NCBI RefSeq assembly: GCF_000421765.1
Contig: NZ_ATXQ01000002.1
Span: forward strand, 124,001 to 188,000
DNA length: 64,000 nt
From: Denitrificimonas caeni DSM 24390
Lineage (GTDB): Bacteria; Pseudomonadota; Gammaproteobacteria; Pseudomonadales; Pseudomonadaceae
Direction of reading: 5' to 3'
The translations under genes and the position numbers were made by a program. Shown here one piece after another: positions 37,233-45,078 of the stretch (position 1 is the stretch's first letter; each line of letters begins with the position of its first letter). Below the pieces are notes generated by a model, which did not search any database, had not been told where the DNA came from, and worked only from the letters and a program-made list of their open reading frames with translations.

Positions 37233-37940
37233 TTAGTTTATTACATGACCGGTAAACACTACGCCCTTACCAAATATGGAGTGAATCGGTAATTTGAAGT
37301 TTTTCTCCCGCGCTTTCTTGCGCAACCGATTAAGAATCACATCAATACGGTGCTCGTCGCTGTCTTCTTCGTATTGAAACAACAAGGTATGCAGTGCTTC
37401 TTTAGAGAAAACCTCTTGTGGTGACACACACAACGCTGCCACTAAATTACATTCTTGCTGGGACAGTTTTAGTTCGCCATCAGCGGATGATACTAAAGTC
37501 CTCGTTTGGGTATTTAACACCCAGCGTTCAGCTTTATCCGAGCGACTAACAGTGTGCGTTTTATTATTTTGCATTCTGTGCCACAAGGCATCGATCGACG
37601 ACACTAAATGCGAAAAGCTAACTGGTTTCACCAGATACAGATCAGCACCACTTTGCAGCCCTCGTGTGTTGTCTTCTTGACTGCCACGCGCAGAAATAAT
37701 GATTAAACCAAAGTTCTGCATTTGTCCAAGTTGCTCAACCACGTTAAAACCATTTTCACCTGGCAAGCCAATATCGATCAAAACGATATCTGCAGGACTC
37801 AGATGTAGCTGTTTCCAAAACGCCTCAGCACTGCCAACACTCCAAAGGTTATAGCCTTTTTGTGTAAGAAAAAAACTCAACTCCTCACGTAAATCAGCAC
37901 AATCTTCAACAATAGCTATATTAGGTTTGCTAACAATCAT
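37233..37940 (-). CDS. OmpR-family response regulator
   Basis: 235 residues: receiver domain with acidic pair VEDC, phospho-acceptor Asp56 in VLIDIGLPGENG and conserved Lys in LYLVKPVSF; then a winged-helix DNA-binding domain with ELKLSQQECNLVAAL and recognition helix region DEHRIDVILNRLRKKA. It starts 6 bases after the upstream DISM histidine kinase, its evident partner. Targets are unknown; the adjacent diguanylate cyclase is a candidate. Confidence 0.9.
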   Translation of the reverse strand: MIVSKPNIAIVEDCADLREELSFFLTQKGYNLWSVGSAEAFWKQLHLSPADIVLIDIGLPGENGFNVVEQLGQMQNFGLIIISARGSQEDNTRGLQSGADLYLVKPVSFSHLVSSIDALWHRMQNNKTHTVSRSDKAERWVLNTQTRTLVSSADGELKLSQQECNLVAALCVSPQEVFSKEALHTLLFQYEEDSDEHRIDVILNRLRKKAREKNFKLPIHSIFGKGVVFTGHVIN

Positions 37941-37946
37941 CCGAGA

Positions 37947-39866
37947 TTAATCCTTTATAACCCGCTCTAAAGTAAACTCAAAACAACTACCTTGAGCCGT
38001 ACTGCGCAAAAGTTTTAAGCTTCCACCTGAAGCACTAGCGATTTGCTGTGCCACAAACAAGCCCAATCCGGTGCCATGCTTTGACGAGTTGCCACGACGA
38101 TAGCGTTGAAAAATAGCGTCAGGCTCTAGCGTGCCAATGCCTGTGCCTTGATCACAAATCAGCACAGTTACGTTTGTGCCCGACACACTGCAATCAATAC
38201 TAATATCGCCACCATTTGAATATTTGATGGCATTGTCGATGACATTAGAAATGGCAATTCTCATCATGGCGGAATCGGCCAATACCTGGCAATTAAAGCT
38301 CTCGACTGAAGCCGCTCGGCCATTGACTGTCAATACTAACTGATGCGTATCCGAGATGTGCACAAGCGAGGCTGCCGACGAAAGCAAGCGCATCAAGTCA
38401 GTTGGCTCAAGATACAGCGCTGTTGCACCTGCCGATAAACGCGCATCGGCCAAGCAGTTGTCGGTGAGCTGTATTAAACGTTCACTGGCGCGCTCAATTT
38501 TTTGATAACGCGCCAAACGCGGACTGTCCGTGTCAGATTCAGAGAGTTGCAGATTTTCTAATGCCGCAGAAATAATTGCCAAGGGCGTGCGAAACTCGTG
38601 CGATACCGTGCCCATAAACTGGCGCTGATTAAAACTAGCTTCGCGCTCTGCAGCTAAGTCGCTGGTCAGCTTTTGTCGATCAAACTCCTCCAATCGTCTT
38701 TTGCGTATGCGATAAACGCTGATCGCAAGCACCAGCAACATATTTTCAACCAATGCGTACTGCCAAATCACATAGACTTCTTGATAAAAAGGAATCCAGC
38801 CAAATGCAGAAAAAACCCCAAACAAACTGGCAACCATGCAAACCATAGGGCTTATGCCCAGCGCTAGCGTTGATAATGGAAACTTATCTCTAATCCAAAT
38901 ATGGAAGACTGAATAAATAAATAGCGTATAAGTGATCAGCAAAATGGCTGTTTTTATCTTTATTGCGATGCCATACAAATCTAAAGGAATCAAAATCAAC
39001 AGAGATAATGTAACCCCGCACGCCACCATTAAAATTTTATGTGCCCACGGCAAATGCTGTCTGAGGTTGATCGTTTCACTGCTCATCCACATCAGCACAG
39101 CAAACGAAATCAATATAAAAACACTGGTGGCATAGTGTTGCAGTGGAATCCCGAGCACAGGCAGAACCCAATTCACATAGCCCTGCACACTTGCGACAAA
39201 CACATAAGCCACTGAAAACGCGGTAGCTGTCCATAGTAAATGCGTACGTAGAATTAAAGCCAAGACCAATGCCAGTAAGCTACTTAGAGCGGCCAGGCCA
39301 AAGTAGAAACTCCAGAACGATGTGCTGCGCGCGGCATGGCCAAGAAACTCTTCAGGGGGCCAGACAGTTGCTGCCAAAAGCACGGTGCTGGTGCTACGCA
39401 CTCGCATAACTACTTCGTAGCCTGCTGCTTCTGCACTGGGTGATGGCAGAACAAAGACAGGATTACGGTAATCTAGATCGCTAACACTATGAAACAGATC
39501 GCCCGTTTGACGGTTTTGCCACTGGGTAGCCAAGCCTTTTTCTCGGTAAAATAACTGAATATCGTCAACAAAATTAGGCCCAAGCTCTAGCCAGCGATCT
39601 TTCTGATCAAACACATTTGGTGAAAGCTCAAACCTGAGCCAGAACGTATCTCGGCTATAGCCTCGAGAAAGATTCTTTTGGTTTATTGCAGTGTCAAAAC
39701 GCAAAATCTGTTCGGCTTCCTCAAAAGTCAAATCACCCTTTGCATCAACTAATACACTGTAAGGAATGTCCTCACCTATGCTCAAAGGCTCGGCAAACGC
39801 AGGTTTATTGAAACACAACAGAATCGTTAGTACAGCTAAGGTAAATAGCGTTTTCAGCAATGACAT
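37947..39866 (-). CDS. 7TMR-DISM sensor histidine kinase
   Basis: 639 residues: signal peptide (1-25, ending KPAFA), DISM extracellular domain (about 30-180), seven membrane helices (about 185-395), HisKA with the phospho-acceptor in GTVSHEFRTPLAIISAA near residue 425, and HATPase_c with NVIDNAIKYSNGG and GTGLGLFVAQQIA. Domain order is complete. It is co-transcribed with the response regulator and shares its sensor architecture with the diguanylate cyclase downstream. Confidence 0.9.
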   Translation of the reverse strand: MSLLKTLFTLAVLTILLCFNKPAFAEPLSIGEDIPYSVLVDAKGDLTFEEAEQILRFDTAINQKNLSRGYSRDTFWLRFELSPNVFDQKDRWLELGPNFVDDIQLFYREKGLATQWQNRQTGDLFHSVSDLDYRNPVFVLPSPSAEAAGYEVVMRVRSTSTVLLAATVWPPEEFLGHAARSTSFWSFYFGLAALSSLLALVLALILRTHLLWTATAFSVAYVFVASVQGYVNWVLPVLGIPLQHYATSVFILISFAVLMWMSSETINLRQHLPWAHKILMVACGVTLSLLILIPLDLYGIAIKIKTAILLITYTLFIYSVFHIWIRDKFPLSTLALGISPMVCMVASLFGVFSAFGWIPFYQEVYVIWQYALVENMLLVLAISVYRIRKRRLEEFDRQKLTSDLAAEREASFNQRQFMGTVSHEFRTPLAIISAALENLQLSESDTDSPRLARYQKIERASERLIQLTDNCLADARLSAGATALYLEPTDLMRLLSSAASLVHISDTHQLVLTVNGRAASVESFNCQVLADSAMMRIAISNVIDNAIKYSNGGDISIDCSVSGTNVTVLICDQGTGIGTLEPDAIFQRYRRGNSSKHGTGLGLFVAQQIASASGGSLKLLRSTAQGSCFEFTLERVIKD

Positions 39867-40025
39867 AAGATTCTAACCATCTCCAGCGCCAAGAATTCAG
39901 CTTTTTTCAAGTAAAGCATTTCAGTCAACTTGTAGCCATCGGGGTATCAAATAAAGAACCGCTTTCGCCGCTTTGAGCAATACAAATGCTAGTCCAATCC
40001 TAATAAAAACCTTATCAATCGGGCG

Positions 40026-40895
40026 TCAAATATTGACCGAAACTATATTGCCAGGGGTAATCCCGCCAAGCATGTTGCCTGCCATGTTGGTTGCGATGCT
40101 CTCTGTTTCGCTTAATAAATTGTTGATCTTTTCCAATTCCTTACGGGACTCTGAGTCATTCCAGCCCAGACTTTTCACCATTCCAACAAGTGATTTCAAT
40201 AAGCTTAAAGCCTCTTTAATCGACTCCGCATCTTGACGACGCTGGTTAGCATTGCTGTTATTTTGATTATGCAGATAAAAACTAAGGGAACTGGCTTCGC
40301 GCTCTGCTTGCGCTTTAACTTCTGCATCGCTAGCAGACTCTTCAGAAGCCTCTGTTTCATTGGTTGAGTCTGCTTGCAAGTCCTCCTCATGTTCAGTTTT
40401 ATACTCATCCTCAACTCGTATGCTACTGGTCAAAAGATCACCTTCTGCCGCCAGCGCTACCTGCCCCGCTCCATCATCTTGAGAGTCTTGAGAAGCATCC
40501 GAACTATCCGAAGCTGCTACTGTCGGGGAGTTACCACTGAGTTCTTTAGCCACCTGGCCAAGCTCTTTCGCTAATGCTCGTATCTCGCGTAATACGCCTT
40601 TAGAGGCCAGCCCAGAAGAAACTAACATTTTGAGCATTTTAATGCGCTCTTTGACCTGCTCTAATCGCTGTCGCGCAGCTGCTTTGCGAGACTCGCTGAC
40701 CGTATTCAACTTGTTCAGCATGTCCCGTGATGCTTGTCGCATGACTTTCATACGCTGGGTAAGAATGTCGCCTACTGAGGATACGCGCTCCTCTTTTTCT
40801 GCAGCACTTGCTTGCATCGGCAATATGTCAGATGCCGAAACTGCACGAGAAATAGGTCGTATCATAGTATTTGATGAAGAAATAGTTAGCGTCAT
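40026..40895 (-). CDS. Ser/Glu-rich coiled-coil protein, function unknown
   Basis: 289 residues with no signal peptide or membrane segment. N-terminal Ser/Thr-rich 45 residues, a basic coiled coil (about 46-115, e.g. RQRLEQVKERIKMLKMLV), an acidic Ser/Asp/Glu linker (about 125-205), a short helical domain, and a hydrophobic Gly/Met-rich C-terminus (MAGNMLGGITPG). I recognise no family. Like the DUF5610-like gene it flanks the DISM signalling genes; any link is inference. Confidence 0.65.
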   Translation of the reverse strand: MTLTISSSNTMIRPISRAVSASDILPMQASAAEKEERVSSVGDILTQRMKVMRQASRDMLNKLNTVSESRKAAARQRLEQVKERIKMLKMLVSSGLASKGVLREIRALAKELGQVAKELSGNSPTVAASDSSDASQDSQDDGAGQVALAAEGDLLTSSIRVEDEYKTEHEEDLQADSTNETEASEESASDAEVKAQAEREASSLSFYLHNQNNSNANQRRQDAESIKEALSLLKSLVGMVKSLGWNDSESRKELEKINNLLSETESIATNMAGNMLGGITPGNIVSVNI

Positions 40896-41023
40896 CGAAA
40901 AGTTCCTAAGCTGAACTAATCTATCGGCTATACATAAAGATAACTTTAGTTTGGGAGCCTAATTGGAAGCACTACACATTGCACAGTGCTTGATCCGCTA
41001 TACAGCTCAAGCTCTCACTTTTT

Positions 41024-41821
41024 TCATGCAGTCTCAGTTGCCAACCACTGGAAAATCTCAGTGCGAATCTGTGGGAAAAACTTGCCGCCCACCGTCCAGT
41101 GACAGCAATTGGGAATTTCCACCAGCTGACCACGCGCACCAAAGCGTTGGGCAATGCTGCGCTGCACACTAATAGGCGTAATTCGATCAGCAGTACCGCC
41201 CACAATTAACACTGGGCACTGAACCTGCGTTGCATTAACGTAGGCCGCCGAGCGACGCCCTAACAACAAGCCCATACTAATTTGCCAGGTTGCCATACCC
41301 GACTCATAGGTACTGTTAGCATAAATGTCCTGCTGCACGGCTGCGCTTTGCGTATTAGCAATCCCGTAGCGAATATTTTCAAGTTTGACTTCAGTAATGC
41401 TGCGCCACAGTGGAAAACGCAAGATATTGCTGCCTAAGGTTCTGATGGCCGACAAACTTAAGCCGTTGATACCCGCAGGCGCTGCAGATGACAGCAGAAT
41501 CAGGCGCTGACAAGGCACTTGTGCGGCAGCCAACTGGACCAGCAATCCGCCCATTGAATGCCCGACCAAAATTGGCGGCGAACTCTGACGTTTAACCTGC
41601 TCAACGATATAGGCCACATAATCTTGCAGCCCTGTTTGCGCCAGCTTTTCTTTACTGGCCGCAGTGTGCTCAGTCTTAGAACAGTGATATGGCAAACACA
41701 AGGATTCAGTCACATAACCCTGCTCAACAAAGGCATCATGCACCTCTTGCAGCGCATCCTGATTGCTCCACATACCGTGAACAAGCAGTACGGGGGGCTT
41801 TTCGTTAGGGCTATGGTTCAT
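41024..41821 (-). CDS. Alpha/beta hydrolase
   Basis: 265 residues, cytoplasmic. Catalytic features of the alpha/beta-hydrolase fold: oxyanion region LLVHGMWSNQDAL at the start, nucleophile elbow GHSMGG near residue 86, Asp in IVGGTADRITPI near 205 and His in NCCHWTVGG near 238. Substrate unknown; esterase, lipase or thioesterase are all possible. It is a single gene between an unknown protein and dapF. Confidence 0.85.
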   Translation of the reverse strand: MNHSPNEKPPVLLVHGMWSNQDALQEVHDAFVEQGYVTESLCLPYHCSKTEHTAASKEKLAQTGLQDYVAYIVEQVKRQSSPPILVGHSMGGLLVQLAAAQVPCQRLILLSSAAPAGINGLSLSAIRTLGSNILRFPLWRSITEVKLENIRYGIANTQSAAVQQDIYANSTYESGMATWQISMGLLLGRRSAAYVNATQVQCPVLIVGGTADRITPISVQRSIAQRFGARGQLVEIPNCCHWTVGGKFFPQIRTEIFQWLATETA

Positions 41822-42135
41822 GTTTATTTTTATCCTTGTCGTAGTACACGTTAATTGTTCAACAGCATTGAGCAGCTGGCATCACTGTATTTGCTGACTT
41901 CTGCGAGACATTTTATAAACCAACATCATAGCCCCTAGGAAGCCCTCTGGATTATCAGGCTTTCAAGCTTGATCATGCCTGTTTTACTCAGATATTTCTC
42001 AAACATATGAAAGCAGCGTCTAATTGCCTGGGTAATTCATAAGCGCAAGAAGTCGTTTTAAAATAACGCAAGTCAATCAGCCCGAATATTCAAAGATTCA
42101 GTGCTTTTTAAATTAAACTTATGACTACATTTCGC
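41822..42135. other. Intergenic region between the hydrolase and dapF, no gene seen
   Basis: 314 AT-rich bases with no frame longer than a few dozen codons and no strong hairpin. It presumably carries the hydrolase promoter and the end of the dapF transcript. Confidence 0.4.
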
Positions 42136-42987
42136 TCACAAACTCGCAACCCACTGTCCTTCATACAGCTTACTGGCGGAGCCTTGCATCATGACTGGCG
42201 CAGTGTCTCCAGCCCATTCGATGAGTAACGTGCCACCGGTGAGCAGCACCTGAACTTTAGCGTCCAACCAACCGGCGCGAATGCCCGCCACGACCGCAGC
42301 ACAGGCGCCGCTACCACAAGCTAGAGTTTCACCGGTGCCGCGTTCATACACGCGAAGCTTGATGACATCGCGCGCCAGCACCTGCATAAAGCCCACGTTG
42401 ACCTTGGCTGGAAAGCGCGGATGCATTTCTAGCAATGAACCCAAACGCTGCACTGCGGCCTGTTCAATGCAAGGTACAGCAAGCACTGCATGGGGATTGC
42501 CCATATTAACCACGGCAAGTTTTACTGTTTCCCCTGCGACATCCACTGCATAAAAGTCAGCATCAGCAGCGGCGATAAAAGGAATATCTGCCGGTCGTGT
42601 TTTGGGAACGCCCATGTTTACGCGCACCAGCCCGGCATTATTGATGGTTAGCTCGATGACACCCGCTCGCGTCGCCACACGTAGAGGGTTTTTCGTAGTC
42701 AGGCCTTTATCGTGAACATACAGTGCAAAGCAACGTGCACCGTTACCGCACTGTTCAACCTCGCTGCCATCAGCATTAAAAATGCGATAGTTAAAATCCA
42801 CATCGGCTTGCTGCGCAGCCTCCACTAACAAGAGCTGATCAAAACCTACGCCAAAGTGTCGGTCGGCCAATCCTCGTATCTGCTCAGGTGTTAATGAGAT
42901 CGGCGCGCGCGTGGCGTCCAGCACCATAAAATCATTACCGAGGCCGTGCATTTTGGTAAAGGCTAAAGGTGTCGAAATAAACTTCAT
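42136..42987 (-). CDS. dapF: Diaminopimelate epimerase
   Basis: Interconverts LL- and meso-diaminopimelate using two cysteines. 283 residues. The first catalytic cysteine is Cys80 in EQCGNGARCF, the second Cys224 in TLACGSGACAA; the N-terminal FTKMHGLGNDFMVLDATR is diagnostic. The ATG at 42987 has GGAG 8 bases upstream. It is divergent from glnK rather than next to lysA as is usual in Pseudomonas, and a sigma-54-like promoter lies 34 bases upstream. From memory the sequence reads more like betaproteobacterial DapF, which needs a tree to confirm. Confidence 0.95.
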   Translation of the reverse strand: MKFISTPLAFTKMHGLGNDFMVLDATRAPISLTPEQIRGLADRHFGVGFDQLLLVEAAQQADVDFNYRIFNADGSEVEQCGNGARCFALYVHDKGLTTKNPLRVATRAGVIELTINNAGLVRVNMGVPKTRPADIPFIAAADADFYAVDVAGETVKLAVVNMGNPHAVLAVPCIEQAAVQRLGSLLEMHPRFPAKVNVGFMQVLARDVIKLRVYERGTGETLACGSGACAAVVAGIRAGWLDAKVQVLLTGGTLLIEWAGDTAPVMMQGSASKLYEGQWVASL

Positions 42988-43020
42988 GCTTAAAGCTCCG
43001 CAGTATAGAGAGGAGTCTTT

Positions 43021-43035
43021 AGCGAATACTGTGCC
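43021..43035 (-). promoter_or_regulatory. Candidate sigma-54 promoter of dapF
   Basis: Minus strand TGGCACAGTATTCGC matches TGGCAC-N5-TTGC with one mismatch and correct GG-N10-GC spacing. The predicted transcript starts near 43009, about 22 bases before the ATG. The NtrC-type dyad at 43170-43184 could serve it. Confidence 0.5.
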
Positions 43036-43169
43036 AATCTTGAATAAGACGCCAAGCCTTATAAATCAAGGCAATGTCAGCACAGCAGAATCAAGTTATG
43101 CCCTAAAAAACAGCAACTGCACTCAAAAAGCACATTCTAAAAGCGCAACCGTCAGCAGATAAAAACTGC

Positions 43170-43184
43170 GCACCCTTTTAGTGC
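43170..43184. promoter_or_regulatory. Candidate NtrC site between dapF and glnK
   Basis: GCAC-CCTTTTA-GTGC fits the NtrC dyad GCAC-N7-GTGC exactly. It is centred about 130 bases before the predicted glnK start and 170 before that of dapF. A weaker GCAC-N7-GCAC lies at 43119-43133. Confidence 0.6.
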
Positions 43185-43265
43185 TGCAGCCTAGAAAGCT
43201 CACCATTTAAAGCCATAAAACCCTCTAAAATAATCACAAAAAACATCTAACACATTGAAATATAA

Positions 43266-43670
<405 letters not shown>

Positions 43671-43712
43671 CTCTCCACTGCCCGACAACTGAATGTGTCT
43701 AAGGAGACCATG

Positions 43713-44984
43713 ATGGAAAACAATTTGTTTGCTTTGCAGTATGCACTCGACACCTTTTACTTCTTAATCGCCGGAGCCTTGGTGATGTTGATGGCGGCAG
43801 GCTTTGCCATGCTCGAAGCAGGCTTAGTGCGCGCTAAAAACACCACAGAAATTCTGACTAAAAATATCGTGTTGTACGCCCTCGCTTGTACCTTGTACTT
43901 AGCCGTGGGTTATCAACTGATGTATGGCGGCGGCTACTTTCTGTCCGGCATTACCACGCTGGATGCTGAAGCGGTGCTGAGACAATTTTCAGTACGTGAA
44001 GAGGGTTTTAGCGGCGCGGCAATTTACTCACCAGCCGCTGACTTTTTCTTTCAAGCGGTATTTGTCGCCACCTGTATGTCGATTGTCTCCGGTGCGATTG
44101 CTGAACGCATGAAGCTCTGGGTATTTTTGCTCTTTGCTGTGCTCATGACTGGCTTGATTTATCCAATCAGCGGAAGTTGGGGCTGGGGTGGTCAAGCGGT
44201 GTTTGGCTTGTACTCACTCTCCGAAGATTTCGCTTTTAAAGACTTTGCCGGCTCAGGTCTGGTGCACTTAGTCGGTGCCAGTGCTGCCCTGGCTGGGGTG
44301 ATGCTGCTTGGTCCGCGTTTGGGTAAATATGGCGAGCGCGGTGAAACACGCGCCATCCCTGGCGCTAACTTACCCTTGGCAACACTCGGTACCTTTCTTT
44401 TGTGGTTCGGCTGGTTCGGCTTTAACGGTGGATCGGTGCTGAAGCTGGGCGATATCAACAGCGCGCACTCAGTGGCTGTGGTGTTTCTCAACACTAATGC
44501 TGCCGCCGCCGGTGGTTTGCTGGGTGCGATGCTGATCAGTTACCTAAAGTATCGCAAAGCCGATCTGACCATGATTCTCAACGGTGCCTTAGCCGGTTTA
44601 GTCGCCATTACTGCCAGCCCTGATACCCCGACGCCAGTACTGGCGGTACTGATTGGCTTGGCCGCTGGTGCTCTGGTGGTGTTCTCCATCTTATTAATGG
44701 ACAAACTCCAGCTGGATGACCCTGTTGGTGCTATTTCCGTGCACGGTGTAGCAGGTTTATTGGGTCTTTTAGTGGTGCCATTAAGCGCTCCTGGCACGAC
44801 CTTCCTCGGCCAATTGGTCGGGGCGGCAACCCTCTTCGCTTGGGCCTTTGTCGCCTCGTTAATCGTCTGGTGGTTGCTGAGAAGATTCTTTGGTCTACGT
44901 ATCAGCCCACACGACGAGTATCAAGGCGCTGACATTAGCGAATGCGGTATGGAAGCCTACCCAGAGTTCACCAATCGAGGCTAA
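43713..44984 (+). CDS. amtB: Ammonium transporter
   Basis: Inner-membrane trimeric ammonia/ammonium channel of 423 residues with eleven predicted helices. Conserved Amt blocks: FAMLEAGLVRAKNT near residue 30, YPISGSWGWGG near 150, DFAGSGLVHLVGASAALAG with the first pore His near 175, and GAISVHGVAGLLGL with the second. There is no cleavable signal of the E. coli type. ATG at 43713 gives a 6-base spacing from AAGGAG; the ATG one codon earlier is too close. Confidence 0.95.
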   Translation: MENNLFALQYALDTFYFLIAGALVMLMAAGFAMLEAGLVRAKNTTEILTKNIVLYALACTLYLAVGYQLMYGGGYFLSGITTLDAEAVLRQFSVREEGFSGAAIYSPAADFFFQAVFVATCMSIVSGAIAERMKLWVFLLFAVLMTGLIYPISGSWGWGGQAVFGLYSLSEDFAFKDFAGSGLVHLVGASAALAGVMLLGPRLGKYGERGETRAIPGANLPLATLGTFLLWFGWFGFNGGSVLKLGDINSAHSVAVVFLNTNAAAAGGLLGAMLISYLKYRKADLTMILNGALAGLVAITASPDTPTPVLAVLIGLAAGALVVFSILLMDKLQLDDPVGAISVHGVAGLLGLLVVPLSAPGTTFLGQLVGAATLFAWAFVASLIVWWLLRRFFGLRISPHDEYQGADISECGMEAYPEFTNRG

Positions 44985-44996
44985 CCCATAGCGCAC

Positions 44997-45024
44997 ACCG
45001 TCATGGCTGGAGACGCATGACGGT
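44997..45024 (+). other. Hairpin between amtB and nirB
   Basis: ACCGTCATG / CATGACGGT, 9 perfect pairs and a 10-base loop, without a T-tract. It may partly separate glnK-amtB from nirBD-nirC expression or stabilise an mRNA end. Confidence 0.45.
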
Positions 45025-45078
45025 ACGTCAAGTAGACATTGCAAAAAATCATACAAGCCAGCCGCAACAGGAGATCCT

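Noticed and set aside
43119-43133. Second NtrC site between dapF and glnK
   Set aside because: GCAC-N7-GCAC lacks dyad symmetry in its right half; too weak to count as a site on its own.
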